Counted from the stretch's first letter, positions 26,463 through 36,905 are shown. The stretch is DNA of 64,000 nucleotides from Arthrobacter sp. M4 (GCF_020251205.1 NZ_JAIWYX010000005.1:1-64000); one strand, 5' to 3'. Numbers and translations are program-made. Notes: generated from the sequence alone by a model not told the origin.

Positions 26463-27278
26463 CTAAGCGAGCAGGCTCAACACAATCTCCCGGCACTTTT
26501 TATAAGCCGTGGCGCGGGGGTCGATCAGGGCAAAATGGTCTCCGGGGACCTTGAGCAGATGGGCTTGGCCACCTTGTCGATTGGCCGTATGGACGAACGT
26601 CTCGGAGAGGCTCATCGGCACGTCCCGATCCTCAGTCCCGTGCACCACATATACCGGCACAGGCAGTGGCAGCAGGTTCATGGGGTCGGCGTACTTGTGC
26701 CGCTGCGGGTACCGCTCGGATGAGCCGCCCATGAGGTTGAAGACCGCACCGTTGCTTAGGTTGAGCTTCTCGGCCTGCGCCAGGCTGAGAACGCCCGACT
26801 GGCTCACGACGCCGGTTATCTGGACGGCCTTGCCGTCGTCGTTCCGGTGCATCTGCCGGTCGGCGTCGGCCGCACTGATTTGGGACAGCTTGGAACGGCC
26901 CGCCGCCCAAACAGCGAGGTGGCCACCGGCCGAATGCCCTAGCGCCACCACTTTGTCCAGATTGAGGTTGTGGTCCGGAGCCACTTCACGAAGATGGTCG
27001 ATGCCAGCCAGGACGTCCTCAAAAGTCTGGGGCCAACCACCGCCATTGCCGGCGCGGCGATATTCGAGGTTCCAGGCGATCATGCCGTGCGCTGCCAAGT
27101 CCCTGGCGAGGGGTTCACCGAGCTCAGCGCCATATTGCGATCGCCAATACCCACCGTGAATTACGACGACGACACCCTGTGGGCGGGTAGCACGAGATCC
27201 GTTGGCGGCTGGTTCCGGGATGAACAGCTCGCCCCACTGGCTGGGATGGTCACCATAGAAATACTTATGCCGCTTCAT
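26463..27278 (-). CDS. Alpha/beta hydrolase (esterase / kynurenine formamidase-like)
   Basis: 271-residue serine hydrolase. The oxyanion HGGYW block, the nucleophile elbow GHSAGGHLAVW, the Asp in HGTEDRDVP and the His in PGDHFALID form the expected catalytic set. The HGGYWRSQYG pattern is typical of the BD-FAE/kynurenine formamidase group, so an ester or formamide substrate is likely. No signal peptide. Divergent from another hydrolase gene after 122 bases. Confidence 0.85.
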   Translation of the reverse strand: MKRHKYFYGDHPSQWGELFIPEPAANGSRATRPQGVVVVIHGGYWRSQYGAELGEPLARDLAAHGMIAWNLEYRRAGNGGGWPQTFEDVLAGIDHLREVAPDHNLNLDKVVALGHSAGGHLAVWAAGRSKLSQISAADADRQMHRNDDGKAVQITGVVSQSGVLSLAQAEKLNLSNGAVFNLMGGSSERYPQRHKYADPMNLLPLPVPVYVVHGTEDRDVPMSLSETFVHTANRQGGQAHLLKVPGDHFALIDPRATAYKKCREIVLSLLA

Positions 27279-27400
27279 TACGCCTCCTCCCTACCGAGCC
27301 TATACCGTGCCACCGACCGGTCCGGAGAAAGCGATGCCCAGTTGGCGTGGCCGGACTGCCGCTGTTGTGCAGATGTACCTCACGTCATCACGATGGTCAC

Positions 27401-28120
27401 ATGCCTGAAATTGGTGGTGTACCTGAAATTAAGAGCCTCGCTGTCGGTGAAGTGAGCCTATCGATGCGGTGGTGGCCTTGCTTGTCTGATCAGGTTTCAT
27501 CTGATCCGGCATCGCCGCCCCTGCTGTTGCTGCACGCCACCGGAGAGACGGCAGCGGACTGGGATTTAGTGGCTTCCCGCCTGTGCAGCAAACGGACCGT
27601 AATCGCTGTCGATCTGCGCGGCCACGGAGCCAGCGACTGGCCAGGGGTATATTCCCTCGAGCTGATGGCCCGGGACATCCTAGGCTTGCTTGGCTCCTTG
27701 GAATTGGGTGAGGTTGATCTTGTGGGTCATTCGCTCGGTGGCCTGGTGGCCTGCCTAGTGGCAGCCAATGCGCCAGTTCGGCGGCTCGTCCTCGAGGACG
27801 TCGGAGTTCCCCATTCGCGCCCTCCTGCCACGCCGGCCCGGCCTGAAGGAGAACTGGACTTCGACTGGGCCGTCGTGGAACAGGTGCGTCCTGAAATCGA
27901 CAGTCCGGACCCGTACTGGCCAACGCTGATGGGCAGTATCAAGGCAGCCACCCTGGTGATCGGCGGAGGCCCGGCGAGCCCCATCCCGCAGCAACACCTG
28001 GACGAGCTGGTGTCGATTATGCAGCGCGGCAGCCTGGTGACCATCGACGCCGGGCACCTGATCCACTCCGGCAGTCCGAACGAGTTCACCGCAGCGGTTC
28101 AGGCCTTTTTGGACAACTAG
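27401..28120 (+). CDS. Alpha/beta hydrolase
   Basis: 239-residue alpha/beta hydrolase. HATGETAADW gives the oxyanion loop, GHSLGGLVACL the nucleophile Ser and IDAGHLIHSGS the His. It lies in the haloperoxidase/menaquinone-hydrolase-like group; substrate unknown. The ATG at 27401 is preferred; the frame is open to a GTG at 27347. No clear ribosome site. The next gene follows 42 bases later with its own promoter. Confidence 0.85.
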   Translation: MPEIGGVPEIKSLAVGEVSLSMRWWPCLSDQVSSDPASPPLLLLHATGETAADWDLVASRLCSKRTVIAVDLRGHGASDWPGVYSLELMARDILGLLGSLELGEVDLVGHSLGGLVACLVAANAPVRRLVLEDVGVPHSRPPATPARPEGELDFDWAVVEQVRPEIDSPDPYWPTLMGSIKAATLVIGGGPASPIPQQHLDELVSIMQRGSLVTIDAGHLIHSGSPNEFTAAVQAFLDN

Positions 28121-28148
28121 TACGGAGTTGGTCCAGGGGCGCACTGTC

Positions 28149-28154
28149 TATACT
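28149..28154 (+). promoter_or_regulatory. -10 box TATACT of the DinB-like gene
   Basis: TATACT is a near-consensus -10 box, with TTGGTC at 28128-28133 upstream (15-base spacer) and the ATG only 8 bases downstream. No Shine-Dalgarno sequence fits between, so the transcript is probably leaderless. Confidence 0.6.
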
Positions 28155-28162
28155 CGGGTTCC

Positions 28163-28663
28163 ATGAGCAGCCTTCCCACCATGGATGCAGCCACCTTCAC
28201 CGACGAGCTACGCGCCCAATTCGATGTGTTCCTCGATGAGCACCGAGCCGCCCTTCACGACTGCCTCGACGGGCTTACTGAGCAGGAGGCGCGGGCTTCG
28301 CTGGTTCCGTCCCGGACAACCCTCCTGGGCTTGGTGAAGCACGCAACCTTCGTTGAGAAAGTCTGGTTCGACGAAGCGATTACGTGCCGAACGCGAGAGG
28401 ACATTGGCATTCCCGCCACGCCGGACGAGTCATTCGTCCTGGATGAAGGCGACACGATTGCCGGCATCCAGGCGGCCTACCGCCTGGCGTGCGAAGAATC
28501 TCGACGTCGGACCGCTCCCCTTGGGCTGTCCGACGTCGTGAAAGGAAACCGGCGCGGTCCGCTGCCCCTGAGGTGGGTCTACCTTCACATGCTCCGGGAG
28601 CTCGCCCAGCATTGCGGGCATGCCGACATCCTCCGCGAACAGGTGCTCGCCGCCCGGGCCTGA
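28163..28663 (+). CDS. DinB / DUF664 family protein
   Basis: 166-residue four-helix-bundle protein of the DinB/DUF664 (mycothiol-dependent-maleylpyruvate-isomerase-like) superfamily, often thiol-dependent metal enzymes. The block TLLGLVKHATFVEKVWF provides a metal-site His and RWVYLHMLRELAQHCGHADILREQ the HxxxH pair. The exact reaction is unknown. Leaderless-type promoter at 28149. The RelA/SpoT-domain gene starts 73 bases downstream with its own -10 box. Confidence 0.88.
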   Translation: MSSLPTMDAATFTDELRAQFDVFLDEHRAALHDCLDGLTEQEARASLVPSRTTLLGLVKHATFVEKVWFDEAITCRTREDIGIPATPDESFVLDEGDTIAGIQAAYRLACEESRRRTAPLGLSDVVKGNRRGPLPLRWVYLHMLRELAQHCGHADILREQVLAARA

Positions 28664-28736
28664 ACCCCAACGCCCGGGATCCACAACCAATGCAGCCGTC
28701 CCGGCTTCTGTCAGTGCCCCGCCGTAAGCTGGATTC

Positions 28737-29843
28737 ATGGCTAGTAACTGGGACAGCTTGGACCCCGAACTGCGCGAATCCGTGCAGGCGAATGTGGATC
28801 TCTACGAGCGCGTCAGGCCAGCCCTAAAGCTCGTGACCCGGGATGTACTGCTGACCCTCCGGGACATGCTGAAGGACACTGACACCGTCCCGCTCTTCGT
28901 GACCGGCCGGACAAAAACGGTGGAGTCGTTCCGGGAGAAGATCTCGCGGACCGAAGAACCCCTTGAGCCGGGCGGGCCGCGGGTCCTCAAGTTCCCGGAC
29001 CCCTTCCGCACGCTCAATGACATGGTGGGCGTGCGCGTTATCACCAAGCTTCCGGCGGAGAATGCCGCCGTCGCGAACCTGATCAAGCGCCAAAGGCAAT
29101 TGTTCGACTGCCGCGGCGACCGGGAAAAGGACATCGGCTCCATCGAGTCCGGCACGTACGGTTACTCCAGCCGCCACCTAATCCTGCGAACCATCCAGAA
29201 TGAGACCGTCAAGGAATACCAAAAGGTCTTCAATCCGGAACTCCCCGCAAATGGGAGCTACTTCTTCGAATGCCAAATCCGCACGGTGTTCGCCCACGCC
29301 TGGAGCGAGATTGAGCACGACATCCGCTTTAAGGCCAAGGACCCCCGCGCTTGGACCCCGCACTTCGACAGGCAATTCACCGCGACGGCCGCCATGCTCG
29401 AAACGGTGGAGGGCGCCTTTGCGGACCTGCACGAGCGTTATGAGGAAGTCCGCAGCTATTGGGACACCGAGGGCGAGGGAGCCACGCCACTCACGCCAAA
29501 CCGCATCCGCGACGTTTGGCGAACGCTCCTCCCCCACGTAGACCGTAAAGTTGATGATGACTGGGGCTGGGCGGCTGAACTCCTCGCTGCACACGGACTC
29601 AAGCAAACAGTCGAACTTGCTGCCCTGCTGAGCGCCAATCGGATCACGGAGGTCCGCCAGGCGCTGGACCACCGTTACTCACCCGGGCCAGACCGTCTCT
29701 TGGACGACCTTTTGCTCTGGCAGTACGGCACCGCCCACATCGACCTCACCGCCGAGGCCCCCGACGTCGTTCCGCACCCGCGGCGCGACAGCCTCCAGCG
29801 CCGTTTGAAGCAGATCGAGCGGTACCTCCAGACGAATGCATAA
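28737..29843 (+). CDS. RelA/SpoT-domain protein (small alarmone synthetase-like)
   Basis: 368-residue protein with a RelA_SpoT synthetase domain at about residues 40-210, the fold that transfers pyrophosphate from ATP to GTP/GDP. Visible motifs: TVESFREKISR, FPDPFRTLNDMVGVRVIT, GYSSRHLIL, ECQIRTVFAHAWSEIEHD. The C-terminal 150 residues are helical and include WRTLLPHVDRKVDDDWGWA. No HD hydrolase or TGS/ACT domains, so it is not the main Rel enzyme. TAAGCT at 28725-28730 lies 6 bases before the ATG without a ribosome site. The sulP gene overlaps its last bases. Confidence 0.85.
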   Translation: MASNWDSLDPELRESVQANVDLYERVRPALKLVTRDVLLTLRDMLKDTDTVPLFVTGRTKTVESFREKISRTEEPLEPGGPRVLKFPDPFRTLNDMVGVRVITKLPAENAAVANLIKRQRQLFDCRGDREKDIGSIESGTYGYSSRHLILRTIQNETVKEYQKVFNPELPANGSYFFECQIRTVFAHAWSEIEHDIRFKAKDPRAWTPHFDRQFTATAAMLETVEGAFADLHERYEEVRSYWDTEGEGATPLTPNRIRDVWRTLLPHVDRKVDDDWGWAAELLAAHGLKQTVELAALLSANRITEVRQALDHRYSPGPDRLLDDLLLWQYGTAHIDLTAEAPDVVPHPRRDSLQRRLKQIERYLQTNA

Positions 29844-31134
29844 AGGAACCGTGACGCCCGAGCAGCTGCAGTCAGTCCGCAACACCCTGCGATCACCGCG
29901 GCGGCTCAAGACAGAGGTTCTGGGCGCCCTTGTGGTGGCTCTGGCCCTCATCCCGGAAGCCATCGCGTTCTCCGTGATCGCCGGCGTCGATCCCCGAATC
30001 GGCCTGTTCGCCTCCTTCACCATGGGCATCGTCACTGCCTTGGTTGGCGGGCGCCCAGCCATGATCTCCGCAGCCACTGGCGCGGTGGCGCTGGTTATCG
30101 CTCCGGTCATGCGGGACCACGGCCTCGACTACCTAATCGCCACCATCATCCTGGCCGGTGTCTTCCAGATCCTGCTGGCCGCCCTGGGCGTCGCCCGGCT
30201 GATGCGGTTCATTCCACGCTCCGTTATGGTCGGCTTCGTTAACGCCCTTGCCATCCTGGTGTTTATGGCGCAGTTGCCGGAACTCATCGGCGTTCCGTGG
30301 CTGGTTTATGCCCTCACCGCGATGGGCTTGGTTATCGTCGTCGGCCTCCCCAAATTCACGACGGCGGTGCCGGCGCCGCTTGTGGCGATCATCGCCGTCA
30401 CCATGGTGAGCAGCATTGCAGGCCTGGACGTGCCGACCGTCAGCGACAAGGGCGATCTGCCGAACAGCCTCCCCGGTGTCTTCCTTCCCCAAGTTCCCCT
30501 CACCTGGGAAACGTTCCAGATCATTGCCCCGTTCGCACTGTCCATGGCCCTCGTCGGATTGTTGGAATCGCTGATGACGGCCAAGCTCGTGGACGACATC
30601 ACGGACACGCGCTCCAACAAGACGAGGGTTTCCGTGGGCCAGGGAACCGCCAATAGTGTCACCGGTTTCCTAGGCGGGCTCGGCGGATGCGCCGTCATTG
30701 GCCAAACAATGATCAACGTCAAGGGCTCAGGCGCGAGGACAAGGCTTTCGACTTTCCTTGCCGGGGCCTTCCTGCTGGTACTGGTTGTGGTGCTCGGTGA
30801 CATTGTGGGCAAGATCCCCATGGCGGTACTGGTGGCGGTCATGATCTACGTCTCCTGCATCACCTTCGAATGGCACTCGATCTCACCCGCCACGTTGCGC
30901 CGGATGCCTAAGTCGGAGACGGCAGTTATGCTGGCCACCGTCGCTGTTGTGGTCGCGACGCACAATCTGGCCATCGGCGTCGGGATAGGCGTGCTCACGG
31001 CGATGGTTCTGTTCGCACGGCGCTGTGGCCCACTTCGCCACGGTGGACCGAACGGAACTGGAACTGAACGGCCAGACCGTGGCGACGTACCGTGTGGACG
31101 GCGATTGGAGTGTGCGTGCAGATCGCTCTACTGA
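29836..31134 (+). CDS. SulP-family anion permease, STAS domain disrupted
   Basis: Permease of the SulP (sulfate/bicarbonate) family with 10-12 membrane helices: ALIPEAIAFSVIAGVDPRIGL near the start and SVGQGTANSVTGFLGGLGG in the middle are characteristic. At 31021-31024 the frame shifts: MVLFARR should run on as VAHFATVDRTELELNG, the linker and first strand of the STAS domain, which is found one base over (from 31025) and ends after about 60 residues within accC. So the C-terminal STAS domain is both frameshifted and truncated. The annotated tail (about 35 residues) is unrelated. Start 29836 overlaps the previous stop; a GTG at 29851 with AAAGGA upstream is an alternative. Confidence 0.75.
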   Translation: MHKGTVTPEQLQSVRNTLRSPRRLKTEVLGALVVALALIPEAIAFSVIAGVDPRIGLFASFTMGIVTALVGGRPAMISAATGAVALVIAPVMRDHGLDYLIATIILAGVFQILLAALGVARLMRFIPRSVMVGFVNALAILVFMAQLPELIGVPWLVYALTAMGLVIVVGLPKFTTAVPAPLVAIIAVTMVSSIAGLDVPTVSDKGDLPNSLPGVFLPQVPLTWETFQIIAPFALSMALVGLLESLMTAKLVDDITDTRSNKTRVSVGQGTANSVTGFLGGLGGCAVIGQTMINVKGSGARTRLSTFLAGAFLLVLVVVLGDIVGKIPMAVLVAVMIYVSCITFEWHSISPATLRRMPKSETAVMLATVAVVVATHNLAIGVGIGVLTAMVLFARRCGPLRHGGPNGTGTERPDRGDVPCGRRLECACRSLY

Positions 31135-31155
31135 CGCAGGCTGCCGCACCGATGC

Positions 31156-32922
31156 TCAGGCAATCCGCGCCAACACAGCCCCCACGGTTACTATGCCGCC
31201 TGGACCGTGAGTGATGTCTTCAAGAGTCCCGGAGCGGTGCGCCGACACCTGGGTTTCCATCTTCATGGCCTCCAGAACCACCACAGGATCACCTTCCGCA
31301 ACCTCGGCGCCCGGCTCCACCAGCCACTTGACCACGGTTCCGGACATCTGGGAGCGCAGTTCGGCGTCGTCCGCGCCGGTGGTACCAGGAGCGCTGCCGC
31401 CGTCGTCGAGTCTTCCAAGGCCGACGCCGGCAGGCAGCGCCGCGGCGCCACTCACCCAGGCGTCCAGCAAGGCTGCCGGAAGTCCGACCGCGAGCCGCTT
31501 GCCGTCGACGTCGACGCTAATGGTGCGCCGGGCGCCGTCGGGGGCGGTGTGGCTGTAGGCCGGGTCGGCCGGAATGTTGGCAGCGAAGTCCGTCTCGATC
31601 CAACGCGTGTGGACGGCCAATGCGGATTCTGAGGTGAAGTCCGCGGCGTTCAGCACCGCTCGGTGGAACGGCAGGACGGTGGCAACGCCCGCTATTTCCA
31701 TCTCAGCAAGGGCCCGGCGGGCGCGCCGAAGGGCCTGTTGACGGTTGGCCCCTGCGACGATCAGTTTGGCAACGAGTGAATCGAACTGCGGCGGGACCAG
31801 GGAACCGGAGCGCACGCCGGTGTCCAGGCGGATGCCAGGGCCGGTGGGTCCGGCAAAAGCAGTGACCGTGCCCGGTGACGGCAAGAAACCGCGGCCAACG
31901 TCTTCTGCGTTGAGGCGGAACTCAAAGGCGTGGCTGCGCGGTTTCGGGTCATCCAGAACGCTGAGCGGGCGGCCGGCAGCAATGCGGAACTGTTCCTGGA
32001 CCAGGTCGATCCCAGTAGTTTCCTCGGTGACAGGGTGCTCCACCTGAAGCCGGGTGTTGACCTCGAGGAACGCCACTGCGCCGTCCGCGGACACCAGAAA
32101 TTCAACAGTCCCGGCGCCAACGTAACCGGCCTCGCGGCAAATATCCTTGGCTGCCTGGTAGATCCTGGCGGTTTGGTCCGCATTGAGGAAGGGTGCAGGC
32201 GCCTCCTCAACCAACTTTTGGTGGCGACGCTGAAGGGAACAGTCGCGGGTTCCAACAACAACCACGTTGCCATGGGTGTCGGCCAAAACCTGAGCCTCCA
32301 CATGCCGGGGCCGGTCCAGGTACTGCTCCACGAAACACTCGCCACGACCGAAGGCCACCACAGCCTCGCGAACCGCGGAATCAAAAGCTTCTTCCACTTC
32401 GTCGAGGCGCCGGACCACTTTCAATCCCCTACCGCCACCGCCAAACGCTGCCTTGATGGCAATGGGCAGGCCGTGCTCCTCTGCGAAGGCGCGGGCATCG
32501 GCCGCCGAAGCCACGGGTCCGTCAGAGCCAGCGACTAGCGGAGCACCCGCACGGACTGCGATTTCACGGGCAGTAATTTTGTTGCCCAACTGACGGATGG
32601 TCTCCGGGGAAGGCCCGATCCAGGCGAGTCCGGCGTCCAAGACTGCCTGGGCAAAGTCGGCGTTCTCCGAAAGGAATCCGTAGCCCGGGTGGACCGCGTC
32701 GGCTCCGGATTCACTGGCGACGCGGAGCAGCTTTTCGATGTTCAGGTAGGTATCGGCTGGACTGTTGCCGCCCAGGGCGTATGCCTCGTCTGCGACTAAG
32801 ACGTGCAGTGCGTCGGCGTCGATGTCTGCATAAACGGCCACCGAGGCGAGCTGGGCGTCGTCGCAGGCGCGGGCGACGCGGACGGCGATTTCACCGCGGT
32901 TGGCAATGAGGACCTTGCGCAT
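31156..32922 (-). CDS. Biotin carboxylase-BCCP protein (AccC-like) of the 5-oxoproline locus
   Basis: 588 residues. Biotin carboxylase (1-450): [18 protein letters not shown], Gly-rich ATP-grasp loop [10 protein letters not shown] and [16 protein letters not shown]-terminal biotinyl domain has EAMKMETQV with Lys554 as the biotin site. Such fused proteins are usually acyl-CoA carboxylase alpha chains, but no carboxyltransferase beta chain is near. Instead it follows the pxpBC fusion (107 bases), whose domains are homologous to the carboxyltransferase part of urea carboxylase. A biotin-dependent lactam carboxylation or an accessory role is inference. Convergent with sulP. Confidence 0.88.
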   Translation of the reverse strand: MRKVLIANRGEIAVRVARACDDAQLASVAVYADIDADALHVLVADEAYALGGNSPADTYLNIEKLLRVASESGADAVHPGYGFLSENADFAQAVLDAGLAWIGPSPETIRQLGNKITAREIAVRAGAPLVAGSDGPVASAADARAFAEEHGLPIAIKAAFGGGGRGLKVVRRLDEVEEAFDSAVREAVVAFGRGECFVEQYLDRPRHVEAQVLADTHGNVVVVGTRDCSLQRRHQKLVEEAPAPFLNADQTARIYQAAKDICREAGYVGAGTVEFLVSADGAVAFLEVNTRLQVEHPVTEETTGIDLVQEQFRIAAGRPLSVLDDPKPRSHAFEFRLNAEDVGRGFLPSPGTVTAFAGPTGPGIRLDTGVRSGSLVPPQFDSLVAKLIVAGANRQQALRRARRALAEMEIAGVATVLPFHRAVLNAADFTSESALAVHTRWIETDFAANIPADPAYSHTAPDGARRTISVDVDGKRLAVGLPAALLDAWVSGAAALPAGVGLGRLDDGGSAPGTTGADDAELRSQMSGTVVKWLVEPGAEVAEGDPVVVLEAMKMETQVSAHRSGTLEDITHGPGGIVTVGAVLARIA

Positions 32923-33029
32923 TGAGTTACTGGCTTTCTTCGAGGAGGCGGGGAGTTGGGCGCGGCAGGAGGACCAGGCGTGGCTGGAGGCGCCAGGCCG
33001 GTTGGATGCGGATTGGGATCGGAGACGGC

Positions 33030-34748
33030 TTAGGAGCCGGGAAGGGACACAGCGCGGAAGCGAATGCGTCCGCCGATTGGCACTTGTGCAGCCAGGTCCA
33101 GATGTTCATCCACAAGCACACCGATCACCGGGTAACCGCCGGTAATCGGATGGTCGGCCAGGAATAGCACTGGCAGGCCGGCGGGCGGCATCTGGATGGC
33201 TCCGGCCACCGTGCCCTCGCTGGGCAGTTCGCCGTCACGACTCCGTTTGAGAGGCGTTCCGTCGAGGCGCATGCCAACCCGGTTGGACTGCGGGGTGACA
33301 AGCCAGTCCTGCGAGCACAAGGATTCGAGCGCGGCTTCGTCGAACCAGTCAGCCCTGGGGCCGGGGATGAAATCCAACACTGTCACGCCGGTGTCCGGGT
33401 ATTCCGGCTGGATCTCCGGACTGCCCACCACGTTGGACACGGTGGCCACGCCAGCGGGGAGAATCTGTCCCTTCGCCAACGGTGCGGGGCCAATTCCGGA
33501 CATGGTGTCAGTTGAGCGGCTTCCCAGCGGAGCAGCGACAGCGACGCCACCGCGGATTCCGAGGTAGTTGCGAAACCCGCTCTGCGGAGGACCCAGCTCC
33601 AAAGTCTCGCCGTCCAGCAGCGCAAATGGCGTTGCCATCGCGACAGTTCGAGCCCCTACGTTCGGTCCGGCGTGCGGGGCATGTTCCGCACTGGAGGCTC
33701 CCGACGCCGGCAGGATGGTGAGTTCCGACGTCGCACCCGTGACGGCCAGGACCTGGTCGCCAACGGCCTGAACGCGCAGGCCACCTGCCACTATTTCGAC
33801 GGCGGCGGCGCCGGCGGCGTTCCCCACCAGACGGTTGGCGCGGCGCAGGGATCCACGATCAAGGGCTCCCGCGGCCGAAACACCCAGCGCGGCGTAGCCG
33901 CGGCGGCCGAGGTCCTGGATCAGGCTCTGCAAGCCGGGGGACACGACCCGCAGCCCGGCAGCCAAGACGTTCCCCTCACCCACTGAACGCTCGACGGTGG
34001 TGCCGCCCTCCGCCGTCGGATCGCCCCCAGCGGCCGCAGCGGAACCGGAGCCCAGTGTCACCAGTTCCCGAACCGCCCGGTATTGGACGCGGTCGCCCGG
34101 GCGTGCCAACGCAGGCTGCGGCCGGTCGAGGTCCCACATCCCCGCGGCTGTTCGGCCTATGAGCTGCCAACCGCCTGGCGACTGCCGCGGGTAAACCGCC
34201 GAGTAGTTGCCAGCCAGGGCCACCGATCCGGCGGGAACCGCGGTTCGCGGGGAACTGCGCCGGGGCACCTCCAAGCGGGTGTTCTCCCCCACCATGTAGC
34301 CGAACCCGGGAGCGAATCCGGCGAAGGCCACGGTCCACGTTTGCCCGGTGTGTGCGGCCACCACGCCATCCTCGCTGAGACCGGTCAGCCGGGCCACTTC
34401 GGCGAGGTCCTCGCCGTCGTACACGGTGTCAATCACCACGAGACCGCCTTCCGCCTGATGCGCCGACGCTAGATCCAATCCCGGAAAGTCTGCGGCAATA
34501 CGTCGGGCATCGGCGGGTGACTCGGCGGTGACCAGTACGGTCTTGGCGGCTGCCAGGACGTCCACCTGGCCTGGAAGCGGATTTTCGAGCAGGAGGGCCT
34601 GCAGGGCCAGGACCTCCTGCATTCCCGGCAACTCGGCCAGGACGGCCCGGCTGCCAACCGGCCTTACGGACACGGCACCTGCAGGACGGTGATTGACCGG
34701 TTCGGCGGCGGCCGAGGTGATGGATGGGGACACGTCGAGCACAGTCAT
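33030..34748 (-). CDS. 5-oxoprolinase PxpB-PxpC fusion (KipI-KipA / AHS1-AHS2)
   Basis: 572-residue fusion of two subunits usually encoded by separate genes. Residues 25-235 are PxpB/KipI (AHS1): [14 protein letters not shown] is the signature, with WTVAFAGF before it. Residues 265-570 are PxpC/KipA (AHS2): [38 protein letters not shown] and [15 protein letters not shown]. With PxpA they cleave 5-oxoproline to glutamate using ATP. The same domains form the carboxyltransferase of urea carboxylase. Separated from the MFS gene by 9 bases. Confidence 0.92.
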   Translation of the reverse strand: MTVLDVSPSITSAAAEPVNHRPAGAVSVRPVGSRAVLAELPGMQEVLALQALLLENPLPGQVDVLAAAKTVLVTAESPADARRIAADFPGLDLASAHQAEGGLVVIDTVYDGEDLAEVARLTGLSEDGVVAAHTGQTWTVAFAGFAPGFGYMVGENTRLEVPRRSSPRTAVPAGSVALAGNYSAVYPRQSPGGWQLIGRTAAGMWDLDRPQPALARPGDRVQYRAVRELVTLGSGSAAAAGGDPTAEGGTTVERSVGEGNVLAAGLRVVSPGLQSLIQDLGRRGYAALGVSAAGALDRGSLRRANRLVGNAAGAAAVEIVAGGLRVQAVGDQVLAVTGATSELTILPASGASSAEHAPHAGPNVGARTVAMATPFALLDGETLELGPPQSGFRNYLGIRGGVAVAAPLGSRSTDTMSGIGPAPLAKGQILPAGVATVSNVVGSPEIQPEYPDTGVTVLDFIPGPRADWFDEAALESLCSQDWLVTPQSNRVGMRLDGTPLKRSRDGELPSEGTVAGAIQMPPAGLPVLFLADHPITGGYPVIGVLVDEHLDLAAQVPIGGRIRFRAVSLPGS

Positions 34749-34757
34749 GACTCCCGT

Positions 34758-36101
34758 TTAGGCGTGTGCGTCCTGCAGGAGGGCTACTTCTTCCTCCGGC
34801 TTGGGGTCGCGGCCCAGCAGCATGCCAATGACGGTCACAACGGCTGCGGCCAACAGGTAGACCGCGATCAGATACCAGTTGCCCGTGGCGCCGTAGAGTG
34901 CAGTGAAGATCAGCGGTGCCACTGCGCCGCCCACCACACCAGCCAAGGTGTAGGCCAGGGAACTGCCTGCGTAGCGGAGACGGGCCGGGAACTGCTCCGT
35001 GATGAAGGCTGCCTGCGGGCCGTACATAAAGGCGTGGAACGCCAGCCCAACCACCACGCCGATGGTCAGCAGGACCACGGAGCGGCTCTGGATCATCAGG
35101 AAGAAGAGCGGGATCCAGATGGCGGTACCCACCGCGGCCACGCCGTAGACCAAACGGCGGTTGAAACGGTCAGTCAGGGCACCGGCTGCCGGAATAAGGA
35201 ACAGCTGGAAGGCCGAGCCAATAAGAATGGCCGCCAGGACGTTCCCCGTGGTCATGCCGAGTTCCTTAGTGGCATAAACGGCCACGAACACGGTGAACAG
35301 GGCGTAGAGGACGTCAGGGCAAACGCGCGACAGGGCGGCGGCCACCAGCGCTCGGGGCTGCATGGTGAATACCTCGGCGATAGGTGCCTTGGGGCGTTCG
35401 CCGTGCGCCTGGATGGCCTTGAAGACAGGCGTTTCTTCGAGCTTCAGGCGGATCAGGAGGCCGAACACCACCAGAATGGCGGAGGACAGGAACGCGACGC
35501 GCCAGCCCCAGGCGAGGAAGGCCTCGTTGCTGAGTGCGCCTGCCAGGACGGCCAGGGCGCCGTTAGCCAGGAGGTTGCCGGCCGGTGGGCCGATCTGTGC
35601 AGCTGAGGACCAAAGCCCGCGCTTGGTGGGGTCGCCGAATTCGCTGGACAGCAGCACCGCGCCGCCCCACTCGCCGCCCACACCGATGCCTTGGGCCAGA
35701 CGCAGCAGGACCAGGATCAGCGGGGCAGCGGCACCGATGCTGACATAGTCAGGCAACACACCAATCAGGACCGTTGCCACACCAATGAGCAGGAGGGTGG
35801 TCACCAGGACGTTCTTGCGGCCGATTCGGTCACCAAGCCGGCCAAAGATCACGCCGCCGATGGGCCGGGCAAGATAGCCCACAGCAAAGGCGGAGAAGGA
35901 AAGAAGGAGTCCGACGAACTCGTCGCTGGACGGGAAGAAGATCTTGGGGAAGACGACTGCGGACGCCACTGAATAGATGGCGAAGTCGTAGTACTCAAGG
36001 GACGTGCCTGTGAGGCTGGCGATATAGGCCTTCACGGCGCCGGTCTGGGGCCTGCCGGCAGCGGACGGCGTTGTCCTATTGGCCGGTGCGGATGCGGACA
36101 T
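34758..36101 (-). CDS. MHS-family MFS transporter of the 5-oxoproline locus
   Basis: Metabolite:proton symporter of the MFS, MHS subfamily (as ProP, ShiA), 447 residues with 12 helices. GTSLEYYDFAIYSVASAVVF, GRLGDRIGRKNVLV and GIGVGGEWGGAVLLSSE are subfamily signatures. Encoded between pxpA and pxpBC, so it probably imports 5-oxoproline or a related lactam or amide. Starts 45 bases after the pxpA stop on the same strand. Confidence 0.9.
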   Translation of the reverse strand: MSASAPANRTTPSAAGRPQTGAVKAYIASLTGTSLEYYDFAIYSVASAVVFPKIFFPSSDEFVGLLLSFSAFAVGYLARPIGGVIFGRLGDRIGRKNVLVTTLLLIGVATVLIGVLPDYVSIGAAAPLILVLLRLAQGIGVGGEWGGAVLLSSEFGDPTKRGLWSSAAQIGPPAGNLLANGALAVLAGALSNEAFLAWGWRVAFLSSAILVVFGLLIRLKLEETPVFKAIQAHGERPKAPIAEVFTMQPRALVAAALSRVCPDVLYALFTVFVAVYATKELGMTTGNVLAAILIGSAFQLFLIPAAGALTDRFNRRLVYGVAAVGTAIWIPLFFLMIQSRSVVLLTIGVVVGLAFHAFMYGPQAAFITEQFPARLRYAGSSLAYTLAGVVGGAVAPLIFTALYGATGNWYLIAVYLLAAAVVTVIGMLLGRDPKPEEEVALLQDAHA

Positions 36102-36146
36102 TTTGTTCCTCCGATAGTTGGGGTTAGAGGCTGGCTTTGGGTGCGA

Positions 36147-36905
36147 TCAGGCAAACGGCTTGATGCCGATTCCTGTTTTTTCCAGTGCGGTCCGGACGGC
36201 GGCAGCCATGGCCACGGCCCCCGGTGAGTCGCCGTGCACGCAGATACTTTCAGCGTGCAGCGGCAGGACGGTGCCGTCGATAGCGCGCACCGTAGATTCG
36301 GTGGCCATGCGCAGCACGTGCTCGACGACGGCATCCGTGTGGTGGAGCACGGCTCCGGCCTGGGAGCGCGACACCAGCGTGCCGTCGGGGTTGTAAGCGC
36401 GGTCCGCGAAGGCTTCCTGGACGGGCCGCAGGCCTGCGGCCTCTGCCAGCCTGAGCACTTCCGAGCCGGGGAGCCCCAGGATCGCGAGCGACGGGTCAAC
36501 TGACTTGACGGCGTCGACGACCGCCTGGGCCTGGGCGGTGTGGTGGACGATTGCGTTGTAAAGGCCGCCGTGCGGCTTCACGTATCGCACGCTGGCGCCG
36601 ACGGTTGCGGCCAGTGCCTGCAGGGCTCCGATTTGGTAGACGACGTCGTCGGCCAGTTCCGTGGGACTGACGTCCAGGAACCGGCGACCAAAGCCGGCCA
36701 GATCGCGGTAGCCGACGTGGGCCCCAATTACGACGCCGGCTTCCGCGGCCAGGCGGCTCGTGTTGCGGATAACGCTGGGGTCACCGGCGTGAAAACCGCA
36801 GGCCACATTGGCGCTGGAGACGGAGCGGAACATCGCGGCGTCGTCGCCGAGCGTCCAGCGTCCGAACGACTCTCCGACGTCGCTGTTCAGGTCGATGCTT
36901 GCCAT
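36147..36905 (-). CDS. pxpA: 5-oxoprolinase subunit PxpA (LamB/YcsF family)
   Basis: 252-residue member of the LamB/YcsF family. [57 protein letters not shown] and [19 protein letters not shown] are the family blocks. Together with PxpB and PxpC it opens the lactam ring of 5-oxoproline to glutamate with ATP. First gene of the operon; its promoter region faces the GntR gene and holds a TTGTT/AACAA inverted repeat. Confidence 0.95.
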   Translation of the reverse strand: MASIDLNSDVGESFGRWTLGDDAAMFRSVSSANVACGFHAGDPSVIRNTSRLAAEAGVVIGAHVGYRDLAGFGRRFLDVSPTELADDVVYQIGALQALAATVGASVRYVKPHGGLYNAIVHHTAQAQAVVDAVKSVDPSLAILGLPGSEVLRLAEAAGLRPVQEAFADRAYNPDGTLVSRSQAGAVLHHTDAVVEHVLRMATESTVRAIDGTVLPLHAESICVHGDSPGAVAMAAAVRTALEKTGIGIKPFA

